A stretch of 64,000 bases of DNA from Ooceraea biroi. Taxonomy: Eukaryota > Arthropoda > Insecta > Hymenoptera > Formicidae. Shown here piece by piece: positions 1-8,929 of the stretch. The DNA lies in contig NC_039515.1 in assembly GCF_003672135.1 (NCBI RefSeq), positions 7,812,001 to 7,876,000 of the forward strand. The letters run 5' to 3'. The notes under the pieces are model-generated. The model did not search any database. It was not told the DNA's origin and was given only the letters and a program-made list of their open reading frames with translations. The translations under genes and the position numbers were made by a program. Position 1 is the first letter of the stretch. Each line of letters starts with the position of its first letter.

Positions 1-744
1 AGCAGATTTATAAATAAAGGAATACATATTTATATAATTCAATCAGTTACATATAAACATTCGAGAGAACGTTATACAGAAATTCATTTAGAGTAATTCA
101 AAAATTATCATTTGCATATTACGCGGAAGCTCGCTCGGCTATTCGCGTTTTCTAATGATCGAGAACACGAAGTGTACGAAACGTCATGAAAATAATTTAC
201 AACTATCATTTCGCACCTTGGTATTATCAATCGACTAAATCGTACGAACTGAAATCGTCAACGAGCAGCAACGGCGCGGTGTTTCTCCTTCTCCGAGTTT
301 CGAGTCGTTAAAAATAGCATTACTATATTTTCATTTAATGTTACTTTATATTTCTTGTCACAGTTACAGAAAGCATGAATAATTGACACATGTATAAGTA
401 TATGTACACAACGAAACTCTTTATCCTCTAAACTCGCGTGTCTCTCTACACCTAAAGATGCTACGATCGGCTTTCTACACACCGAGCCCAAGCTTCCACC
501 TCGCTCATCTTTCGATTGTGAATCATCCTCCGTCATTCGGGCATTAACGTAATCGCCAAAGCGGCGACCGATATCGATAATTACCAATTACCGTTATCAG
601 GTCGGAGCACGCGCTACTCGCTCGTGACGATCTATCCGAAGAGAGTCGAATGGGTCTCGGCTCTCGATAAAATAATAAAAATGTCCGTCTGATTTCCATG
701 CAGCTGTCAGCATGCGTGACAGCCGATCCGTCTCTCCTCTAAAA

Positions 745-766
745 CTCTCTCTCTCTCTCTCTCTCT
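745..766. repeat. (CT)n microsatellite
   Basis: A perfect run of 11 CT units, embedded in a longer pyrimidine-rich stretch that continues to about 790. Confidence 0.9.
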
Positions 767-2018
767 TACTCTCTTTCTCTCTATCTCTTCTTGAACACAG
801 TGTTACTCCCGACATAAATCTGCTCACGTTTTTTTTCTCTTTGTCTATCGTCTACGTCTCTCTCTCGGGCTGTTCTTCGAAGTTAATATCGACCTATCGG
901 GTGGATGTCATCTATAGCGGAAGGTGTTTCGTATCATCGGGCTGCGAGCTATAACATGGATCCAGGGGTGGGGTGAGGGTCGGGGAGAGAATCTTCTTCT
1001 CGATCTATCTTTTTCTTTTTTTTCGCAGCTTTTCGCGAAAAGAGAGCTTATGCATCATGTTTTTTTTTGTTCCTCTTGGTTTTCTCTTCGGCGCGTCGCG
1101 GTACTCATGTCTCTTATGTCGACGTTTCTCTCAACTGAAGGCTGCATGGTGGATCAGGCCTTCTTTTACGCTCATAATGTCAACAATGTGAAGCAATGTG
1201 CCCATTCGGGTATTTTCTCTCCGTTTTCTTTCTACGCGCAAGTAGCACTTTCGTAAAATGGTGAGACAACACGAATTGCGCGAGTCGCGCGCGCGCAAAA
1301 CCGGGGTGACCACTTGCGATTCGTTGTATTTCGCTTATTAATATTCAGACACTGCAAAACAAAGATTACGACAAATCAAATTTTCTCCTCCCGAGAATGG
1401 ATGCTGAGTTAGAATCGAGGAAGGGGAGAGATAGGGTTCAGGCAGACTGAAACAGCAGTCGCAATAATTCCTGCATAAGAGATTCATCGAAGCAAAATGA
1501 ATTTTGAAATACGAATTTTACTCTGTAATTAATTTGTGTTTCACTCTCACAACTTTCCGATTTCCCGCCTATTATTGCTCTACTTTTTTATACTTTGATA
1601 TAATTGAATAATTAAAATACATAATAATGGCGATATATTTTAATGAGGAGTACGTGTTTCCTTTCTCTCATTATTCATGGTTACTTTGCAAAGTTTAAGA
1701 TCGAAGAAAGTAATCTAACACATACATTTATTATAATCACATTCAGTTTCCAGAAGCAGGACTAAAACTGATTTTTCTTTTATCGCGGCACAGTTTCAGC
1801 ATTATTTTATCACAGTACTACGCAATCTACCACAAACTTAACATTTCACGGAGGAATATAGAATCGCGGGGATGAAAGGGGAGTCGCACGATCGATGGAT
1901 GTTCCTCGAAGATCGTGTCCTCTTTTTAATTAGACTCCTTCGGACTCGCCTTAGAGTGGCCGCGAAAGTGGGCCAACGTCGATGCGATTTCTCGCTTCAG
2001 CAACGCTCTCGCCCAGTC

Positions 2019-2101
2019 AAGAAAGAGAAAGAGAGAGAAAGAGGAGAAAAGACAGAGAGAGAGAGAGAGAGAGAGAGAAAGAAAAAAAGAGAGAGAGAGG
2101 A
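2019..2101. repeat. Polypurine tract with (GA)n core
   Basis: About 80 nt of almost pure A/G on the plus strand, broken by a single C near 2053, with a perfect (AG)n core near 2054-2078. It is a homopurine-homopyrimidine tract of the kind that can form triplex (H-) DNA. Confidence 0.85.
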
Positions 2102-3378
2102 CGGAAACACTCGGACAAAGGAACGGTATCCTGCCGAGTGGCATCGGGTATATTATCGTCGTGCGGATGTTTAAAGGTACCCGTTAATTATGCGTACGCG
2201 AAATTGCTGCTAATTAGCGCCGCTGGACATATCTGGACACTCTTGTCAGTCGTCGCTTAAAGCTGTGTCACTCAAATTCGCGAAAATTGACACTGAAGCG
2301 GCCTAATTTCGTCGGAATTCGCTTCAACCCATAGTTTGCTCGAACAATTTTACACTCGCACGCGTTTGACGTAAATGCAGAATATCAGCGCTCGACATAA
2401 CTATAAATTGGATACTTGCGCTTCGGATAATGTGCGACTGTAGCGGTAAATATTTCATAACAAATTCTCAGACGATGTGAATATTCGACACACAGCGTTT
2501 CTTCTTAAACGTTCCGACAATTTCGACACATGATTGAAACCAGTTTTTAATCCAACCAAACAGGTTCTTAATCTATTTGAGGTCATGTCGCAGTGTATAG
2601 GAAGCACTCTTCATGCAGCTTTGACAAATATCCGGCGGCATCGCTTCGAAATTGCCAAAAATCATCTCATCCAACCGACAATTCTATAATTGTAAATTGT
2701 CCAAATTGTCCCAGAGAAATCAGAGAAATCCGAGAGAAATTCTGTAATATTATATTATTTCATGCATATCATATCGGATCTTCGAGGACGTCCAAGTGCG
2801 AACATCGTCGCGCCGCCGTATCGTCGACCATTCGTGATTCGTGATTCGTGTTCTCGAATTCACCCTCAATTACACTCAATTGTGCAAGCAAGTGTCACCC
2901 CGTTCGAGCGCGATCGACCTGGTCCGAAACCCGACACAACCGATTCGAGATGTGACACTACAGGGTGTCGCGGGAACCGCCAGTCGCTCCTCCGCTTTGA
3001 ACGTGCCAATAAATGCGGTTCTGCTTGGTCTCTGTTGGTGAATCCGCATTTATTCGCACAGCGTTCGAGCAGCGGAAGGGCGGCGGCATGGCGGTTCCAG
3101 GTGTGCACCGGTCATGCGGTACAGTAACTTCCGGCGGAACGTAAAGTGGCGCGGTATCGTGGCGCACGCACATCATGAGGTAAACTAAGGACGGTCAGAG
3201 GACCCATGGTGAACAAAAGAAGTACAGAAGAACAGTGTAACACAACTAAACCAAAGGCAATTATAAAATTGGCATTATAAAAAATAGGCTGGATCATGTA
3301 CCTCTGCGAGCGAGGTCGCGCCGACTATAGCTGACTCTCGGTTCATTCGGTTCGTTCAGGAGGAGGCGTAACACGATT

Positions 3379-3491
3379 GGTAGTAGTAGTAGTAGTAGCG
3401 GTAGTGGTAGTGGTAGTAGTAGTAGACGATAGCGGTAGTAGTCGATAGTAGCTGACAGTGGTAGATAGCTGAGTCGGTAGTGGTAGTAGTA
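3379..3491. repeat. GTA/TAG trinucleotide-rich minisatellite
   Basis: An uninterrupted run of TAG units at the start is followed by degenerate GTAGTG and GTAGTAG units interspersed with CGATAG. Read on the minus strand it gives a Leu/Tyr/Arg-rich pseudo-peptide, which explains the open frame there. Confidence 0.8.
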
Positions 3492-4765
3492 ACGTGTACG
3501 TATACGCGACGCAGGGCGCTGGTTCGGCGATCGGCTTGCTCTAACTTGACGGCAGATCAAGCAAGACGAACAACTGTTACAACATCCAACATCACTTGGC
3601 ACAAATCACACTACCCAACAGCACGCGTTTTGTAGAAGTCATGGACGATCGATCGAACTGATGAGATCTCGCAGATCTTACGATCTTGTCTCCTCTTTCC
3701 GGAGATCAGAATCAGACGTCAAGATTGAAACTTGATTTTGATTGAAAATGATTGATTTCATGGAAGACTTGCAGCGGCAGTTACATCCAGACTCTTAATT
3801 GTTTTATTCTTGACACATTAATAATAATATCACCTATGGATAATTTTGAATAATTTGAAGGATTGATTTATTTCAGACGATCCGAAGAAGTCGCTTCTTT
3901 GTTCAACGATTGTTCAAAATGCATCAGATGTTGTATTTACATCTCGCTTAATCTTTGTTAAAACTGTTTAATCTGCAACAGAAAATCTGGACGTAATCTG
4001 GCGTTATTAATTTAGAAAGGGAGTCGCGAAGCCTTAGTCCCTCAACTCCCTTTTTCTGTACTTCTACAAAAGGAGAGTGAGATTTTGTTGGATAGCATAA
4101 TCTGCGGGAAAATATCATGATATCGATAACTATGAACTTTTTATCTACTTGGTCTCTGCTCGTTCGCTACATCGAGAGATCGCACACGGCGATTACGTCA
4201 CAGTGGGCCGACAGGGTTACGTGAGACACATACATATTTAATGTCTACTTTACACTTCGGAGCAATATTACGAAATGTACACCGCGCGTCCTTCGAGGAC
4301 GATCAGCAAGAGGATCGCCAGGACGAGAGGCCCCTCTTTTTCTTTTTTCTCTCACGGCTCGTTCCCAGTCCGATTCGATCGATTTTGCATTTACGCGCCG
4401 GAAGACTCAGCTGGCTCTAGTCAGCGCTACTCTCTTGAACACCCGATATATATCCCGCTCGCTCTACTCGACTGCTTCGACTCGATAAGAAACACTGTGC
4501 GCCCCTCTATGAACTCTCTTGGGGATTATTAGCCTGTCTGTCTTTTTTGAACGGGGATGTAGGATCATGACGCAGGAGATGCATAGATGCGAAAGGAGGG
4601 GGAGGGGCGTTGATTAATCTCAAAGGGAAAATTAAAGGAAGAAGGGTGAGTATGTATACATTATATTTTTTTTAAGATTCTATTGGAGGGTTTGTTCTCC
4701 GTCGACTGGCTCTGGTGACTTTTTTTTCCTGTATTCAGGACATTTGTGGCTCAGGTCGTGTCATA

Positions 4766-5126
4766 CCAGGTGTCCCAGAACTGCCGAGATATTCGGAAGT
4801 TATAAGACTATCAGTCAGAGTTGTAATTAATATCGACCAATCAAGATAATAAAGAAATTCGGCAAATAATTAGTTTTAAATGGAATTGTGTTTGGTTTTT
4901 CTTCATTATCTTTTTTAAACATTAAACACATTTCTATTGAATATATTGAATTAATATCTATTCGGAATCACGTACACAAAGGGCAAAATTTTGCCGCAAA
5001 TTGCGTACAAGTTCGAGCTCTAGAAAATCCTCAATCCAGTTGACGACCGAAAATCATTAATTACTTTAAATTTATCGTTTTAAATAATTGTTTATTTCCT
5101 ATTCCCGGTAGTTCTGGAACACCGTG
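4766..5126. mobile_element. Candidate short MITE (361 bp) with about 20-bp terminal inverted repeats
   Basis: The left end reads AGGTGTCCCAGAACTGCCG. The right end, reverse-complemented, reads CGGTGTTCCAGAACTACCG, with only a few mismatches. Both ends are flanked by TA (4764-4765 and 5127-5128), compatible with a TA target duplication. The interior is AT-rich without coding potential. Size, inverted ends and lack of a gene suggest a non-autonomous DNA transposon; the superfamily is not known. Confidence 0.55.
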
Positions 5127-5177
5127 TATACCCGTGAGATAAGGACAACTCGCATAGATTCGCCTAACACGGCTTAC

Positions 5178-5271
5178 CTTGCGAAGCTCTTGAACGCCGC
5201 TGATTGCGGATTTATGCAGAGCGGCACTCGCGATGTGTTCAGCTGTTCCGCTATAAATTTGTGCATCTCCT
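5178..5271 (-). CDS. nemo: nemo internal exon H: conserved C-terminal tail
   Basis: A 94-nt exon that completes Glu, reads EMHKFIAEQLNTSRVPLCIN and PQSAAFKSFA, then gives two nt (AG) of a Ser codon. The acceptor is TTGTCTGTTTCAG|AGGAG and the donor is GCAAG|GTAAGC. RVPLCINPQSAAFKSF is a signature of the NLK C-terminal tail. The frame would stop three nt past the donor if the intron were retained. The remaining tail, which in the family ends soon after a SSTVA..PSELPPSP stretch, was not found in 1-5177. The terminal exon is therefore probably beyond the left edge. This is the last nemo coding exon in the window. Confidence 0.94.
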
Positions 5272-6239
5272 CTGAAACAGACAACAACGTGCCGGTATAT
5301 GAGAGAATGACGAGATGCTGATGATCAGAGGTGCGATATGGTCTCCCATGACTAACGACACCGTAAACAATGCCATGATTCATATTCTCATTGCATGGTC
5401 AGCGCTAAATGCAGTTACAGTGTCTCTTTTTGTCTCGCGCATCGACAGTTGCAGTTCTTTAATCATATGATTCTATCGTCACAATCGAACATGATTATTA
5501 TGCCGACATCATCACTTACAAAAAAGAAATTACGAAAAGAAATTGCAAATTCAGAAATATTTTTCTGAAAAGTTCCGACAGCTTTTCAAATTTCATTTAT
5601 TTCCACATTTCATGAAATTTTGACGGATGTTATATGCTGCATGATTATTAAATTAAATCGCAGATAATTAAATTAAATGCGGTATTTAATCGCACGCAAC
5701 GACGTTGGTGCGGAAATGTGATCCACATCTGGCGAAAATTGGATCGCGTGAACGATAATCGTATTTTTTTACAATGTCGCTCATGCACCACCATTTCTCG
5801 GTTCATCGTTAACGATTATAGCTTGAGGAAAGACGACAACCTCATGGTTCTCAACCTCCAGGCGCTGCGCTGACAACGAGATAAACTATGATTTATCGCG
5901 ACACGAACACTCACACGTACGCACGAGCATGTTTATCGCGGTTATTGTTCTCGAATAGCGCAGCCACGTGCCTGAGATACTTACTGCGTACGTCACTATC
6001 TTCGATGTTCGCTAGAGACATCCTCGAGACAAGACATCGAGGTTCCGTTGCAATTTATATCGCGAAAAGGAGCTTCTTGTCAATTGCATTAATTGTATCA
6101 ATTGCATCTTGTGTGAAACTTGATGTAACATACACGAGAAATTGACGTAAAATCGCCACCGATGCCAATCTTGGGTCTCAAAATCTTGGATATTATAAAG
6201 AAAGTGATCTTCCATTTAACATCTCAGATATTATACGTT

Positions 6240-6268
6240 TAATTAACAAAATTGAATTTTGTTAATTA
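6240..6268. repeat. 29-bp perfect AT-rich palindrome
   Basis: The arms TAATTAACAAAATT and AATTTTGTTAATTA flank a single G. It lies 42 bp before the left end of the pogo-like element. Confidence 0.85.
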
Positions 6269-6499
6269 GACTTAAATAAAATCAAAATTATTTGTCATTC
6301 ATTAAAGATATAGAGGAGAATCCCCTATTATGAGATATGCTCCTAATATGAGATAATGGGGTTTCTGCTAAACTAGTGAGCACCATCTGTTAGTTCCACC
6401 ATGAACTTATTACTCTTGGTGTAAAATGTATTTAGTGAAAAATTCATTGTTCGTTATTGCGTTTAGCCTTTGCAAGAAAAGATTTGTGAAATTGTGAAC

Positions 6500-6517
6500 A
6501 TGTCAAAGGAACTTGAG
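6500..6517 (+). CDS. Exon 1 of pogo-element miniature gene, copy 1 (MSKELE)
   Basis: ATG followed by five codons giving MSKELE, then a consensus donor GAG|GTAAGT. It joins in phase to 6840-6929 across a 322-nt intron. The call rests on the donor and acceptor consensus, the in-phase join and exact conservation of this exon in the second copy at 60603-60620. Transcription is not shown by the sequence. Confidence 0.5.
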
Positions 6518-6839
6518 GTAAGTCTTTAAACCTTGTTTATTATATAATAAGGAAATGGTTGGCAATAAATTCAGTATGCAATGATAGAGTAGAATCGTAG
6601 TAACAGGAAAATACGCGATTTGTTGAATTGCTTAATTGTAGAGATTAGATTTCATGATCGCGGAACCGCTAGGCGTGTGGCTCGTATAATGAGATATTCA
6701 GGGTACTCTTAATATGAGATAATTATTGCTCGAATATGAAGATTATGTAGTGTAAAAAAAGAAAGAAAATACTACTTACGGTTAAAGAAAAATTAATACG
6801 AATTTATATTACGAAGTTTTGTGTATTTAATTTTTATAG

Positions 6840-6929
6840 AATCTGATTATGGAGGTTAGAGATACGAGGAAGCGTCGACAGTGGAATCGTGAAGATTTGG
6901 CGAAGGCTGTGGCAGCAGTATTTTTATAA
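6840..6929 (+). CDS. Exon 2 of pogo-element miniature gene, copy 1: psq-type HTH segment
   Basis: The acceptor TTTTTATAG is followed by 29 codons and a TAA. The joined 35-residue product ends with NLIMEVRDTRKRRQWNRED and LAKAVAAVFL. The KRRQWNREDLAKAVAAV part fits the first helix region of the pipsqueak/CENP-B-type helix-turn-helix that begins pogo and Tigger transposases (family recognised from memory). The frame stops right after it, and an AATAAA lies at 6938-6943. It looks like an autonomous element internally deleted so that the transposase start is fused to the 3' end. It could also be a purely passive relic. Confidence 0.5.
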   Translation, partial: NLIMEVRDTRKRRQWNREDLAKAVAAVFL

Positions 6930-6937
6930 AACTATCT

Positions 6938-6943
6938 AATAAA
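6938..6943 (+). promoter_or_regulatory. Putative polyadenylation signal of the miniature gene, copy 1
   Basis: AATAAA nine nt after the stop codon, followed by a T-rich stretch. The same hexamer is kept in copy 2. Confidence 0.4.
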
Positions 6944-7434
6944 GTTTTTTAATTGCAATACTGATGTATTTTGCACTTTTAACACCGATTCTCGAGGTAT
7001 CTTATATTAGGAGCACACTTTCTCGATCCTGCGTAAAGTTTTTTTTTTCAAATTTGTTTACTTTTCAGAAAAAATAATATTTAAATTAGATTTTTCATTT
7101 CACCAACCTAAAGCTTATTAAATTCTCTTCAAGATAACGTATTACATTTTAAAATTCTGCTTATAGATTTCCTTACATTCGGCAAAATCGATATGGTATC
7201 TCATAATCGGGGACTTTCCTCTATACAAACATATCTTTATATAATATTCGTTTTTATATCATAAATTCTATCACAAAATACGAAATTGTCACAAGTACTC
7301 ATAAGTGCATTTCAAATACTTTCACCTTTCATCACATTGTCGTTAAAAGTTGACTTTTTGAATAGAATGTGTATATATGCGATGTTTTCTTTTTCTTATT
7401 ACGTGTTCGTCATGACGGGACAGAAATTTCTTAC

Positions 7435-7636
7435 CTTTCACCTGCTGCACGCTCGTCAGCTTTCGCTCCCAGAGATCGTCGAACGGCTGGGAAGCCGAGG
7501 GCTCAAAACCGACCCTATATTGCCGCACACCGGCACTCGTCGTATAGCAACACGTGCACATGCACGAGTGGTACCGTAATCGCCCCTCGTCCAGATAAGG
7601 ATGCGCCAGGGCGTCCACCACGGTGATCCTCTTGTC
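7435..7636 (-). CDS. nemo: nemo internal exon G: end of kinase domain and NLK-specific tail
   Basis: A 202-nt exon of 67 codons plus one nt. It starts DKRITVVDALAHPYLDEGRL and continues RYHSCMCTCCYTTSAGVRQY. It ends PFDDLWERKLTSVQQVK plus the first G of a Glu codon. DALAHPYLDEGR closes the kinase domain (subdomain XI), and the cysteine-rich MCTCC stretch is characteristic of NLK. The acceptor is TATCGCGCAG|GACAAG, preceded by an AT-rich rather than pyrimidine-rich tract, and the donor is GTGAAAG|GTAAGA. It reads YRVGFEP where the family usually has an acidic residue before FEP (ADFEP, from memory). Confidence 0.95.
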
Positions 7637-7996
7637 CTGCGCGATAAAAATCATAATAAACGCGATCCAATGAATGTTACGAATATTATAAATCAATCGC
7701 GAAAAATCGGTCGATATTTATTGGTCATTATTTCCGCTATTTCCCCATAATCTTTCTTCGGAAAAGAAGTGTAAATAATAAAACAAATTTAAAAATGATT
7801 AGGAATAGGAGTAAAAATTGTATAATCAAAATCACTCGAGTTTATTAATCCTAAACACACACACTCACACATGCACGCACACACAAAAAAGGGATAAAAG
7901 ATACTGAATGAGAAATCTGGTGCGCGGATAAAATATTCTATGCAACACATAGAATCTAAAGAAGTAATTAAACGCTACTTTATGACGCGAACTTAC
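7637..7996 (-). other. nemo: nemo intron between exons F and G
   Basis: A 360-bp intron with donor GTAAGT and acceptor GCAG. It is AT-rich with a degenerate CA-rich stretch near 7855-7885. Nothing else seen. Confidence 0.9.
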
Positions 7997-8185
7997 GGGA
8001 TCGAAGACTAGCATCTGGCAGAGCAAATGGACGGCCTCGTGCGTTGCCTGGTTGCTGAGATTATACAGGGTGGCGAGCGACGACGGTTTATGCGCCCTCC
8101 TCATCATATGCGACTTTGCGCCCTCGCACGCATACCTCATTTCTTCAAGAGTTGGCGAACCCAGCAGTTCTGTTATTAGGTCAAG
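7997..8185 (-). CDS. nemo: nemo internal exon F: C-lobe, MAPK insert region
   Basis: A 189-nt, phase-0 exon of 63 codons beginning LDLITELLGSPTLEEMRYAC. It continues with EGAKSHMMRRAHKPSS and ends HEAVHLLCQMLVFDP. This is the C-lobe helix G to helix H region; LLCQMLVFDP is the usual sequence before subdomain XI. The acceptor is TCTGCCTGTAG|CTTG and the donor is GATCCC|GTAAGT. A start codon inside the exon opens a longer frame, but the acceptor and homology show that the exon starts upstream at LDLITELL. Confidence 0.96.
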
Positions 8186-8390
8186 CTACAGGCAGAAAAA
8201 AATACTCATTCCATCGTCTTTCTTCGTTCTTCCTCGAGTAAAAGGTTTTGAAACACAACATCGGCGAATGCTGACGAAAATATCTTTCGCGTTATATTAA
8301 TTGCGTTACGTTATTAATTCCTGATAAATTGTAAAATGTGAATTCCCACTGTTTCTGGGAAAGATTTTTCGGGGTCTGTGGATGACCCAC

Positions 8391-8600
8391 CTGTTGCACA
8401 GGACTTTGGGCCTGAAAGAGGATTCGCCGACGCAGCAGTTCGCCGAAGATACAGCCTACGCTCCACACGTCCACCGCGGCGGTGTAATGCCGCGCACCCA
8501 TCAGGATTTCCGGTGCGCGATAATACTGTGTCACCACTTCCTGGGTCATGTGCACGTTTTGGTCGGGCTCCGCAACCCGGGCCAGCCCAAAATCACAGAT
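8391..8600 (-). CDS. nemo: nemo internal exon E: DFG, activation segment and helix F
   Basis: A 210-nt, phase-0 exon of 70 codons, starting ICDFGLARVAEPDQ and ending ILFQAQSPVQQ. It contains the DFG magnesium ligand and the HMTQEVVTQYYRAPE activation segment; NLK kinases have TQE where classical MAPKs have TxY. It also carries DVWSVGCIFGELL of helix F. The acceptor is TCTTTCCCCAG|ATCTG and the donor is CAACAG|GTGGGT. One residue looks unusual: the stretch after GELL reads LRRRILFQ, where NLK proteins I remember have LGRRILFQ. This is a glycine-to-arginine change encoded by CGT. Confidence 0.97.
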
Positions 8601-8843
8601 CTGGGGAAAGAGAACGTCTGGTGCGCTTGACCGCTCGATACAAATAGACAAGGATGGATAGCTAAATTTAGAATAGAACGTCTATTTCCAATTATTCATT
8701 CCAAGCGGAAAGAATTTTCGTATATTGAATATTTTCGTATTATTGAATCGAAGAATGAAAGAGAGAGAGCAAGCAAGAAAACTGAAACATTTAAGGCATT
8801 CGATTTGAATAATTTATCGTAAAGCGTCTGGCTCAAGACTCAC

Positions 8844-8929
8844 TTTTAGCACGCAATTGCTGTTCACTAGGAGGTTCCCCGGTTTGATGTCCCTGTGGAG
8901 GATTCGGGCCGAGTGAAGGTACTTGAGGC
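8844..8929 (-). CDS. nemo: nemo internal exon D: catalytic loop (HRD)
   Basis: An 86-nt exon that completes the Gly codon from exon C, then reads LKYLHSARILHRDIKPGN and LLVNSNCVLK. It carries the HRD catalytic aspartate, the DIKPGN lysine and the asparagine that binds magnesium. The acceptor is TTGCTTTCAG|GCCTC and the donor is AAAA|GTGAGT. It ends on a complete codon, in phase with exon E. The final CVLK immediately precedes the ICDFG motif, so the exon boundary falls just before the magnesium-binding DFG. Exons D to G lie within about 1.5 kb, the dense part of this otherwise very open gene. Confidence 0.96.

Larger units (their letters stand above)
1..5177 (-). other. nemo: nemo intron downstream of exon H (partial, runs off the left edge)
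   Basis: No coding sequence is recognised here on either strand. It holds a (CT)n run near 745-766, a long purine tract near 2019-2101, a GTA-rich tract near 3379-3491 and a candidate MITE at 4766-5126. The short open frames give low-complexity or unrecognisable peptides. The final nemo exon was looked for by its expected SSTVA..PSELPPSP coding pattern and not found. Assignment as intron rests on the donor at 5177/5176 and the absence of a terminal exon. Confidence 0.7.
6311..7223 (+). mobile_element. Pogo-like non-autonomous DNA transposon, copy 1
   Basis: A 913-bp element bounded by TA and by 27-bp imperfect terminal inverted repeats at 6311-6337 and 7197-7223 (TAGAGGAGAATCCCC against TAGAGGAAAGTCCCC, both leading into ATTATGAGATA). 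A second inverted pair lies just inside: TGCTCCTAATATGAGATAA near the left, and its diverged complement near 7000-7020. Further ATGAGATA motifs recur in the left half and could be transposase binding sites. The interior holds a small spliced reading frame whose protein resembles the start of pogo/Tigger/CENP-B-type transposases (see 6500-6929). TA flanks and the psq-type segment point to the pogo group of Tc1/mariner elements. It is oriented opposite to nemo. Confidence 0.75.
5272..7434 (-). other. nemo: nemo intron between exons G and H
   Basis: A 2,163-bp GT-AG intron. It holds a 29-bp AT-rich perfect palindrome at 6240-6268 and a complete pogo-like element at 6311-7223, described separately. 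I see nothing coding in the remainder. Confidence 0.85.

Noticed and set aside
8052..8647. Plus-strand frames overlapping nemo exons E and F
   Set aside because: They are antisense shadows of conserved kinase exons.
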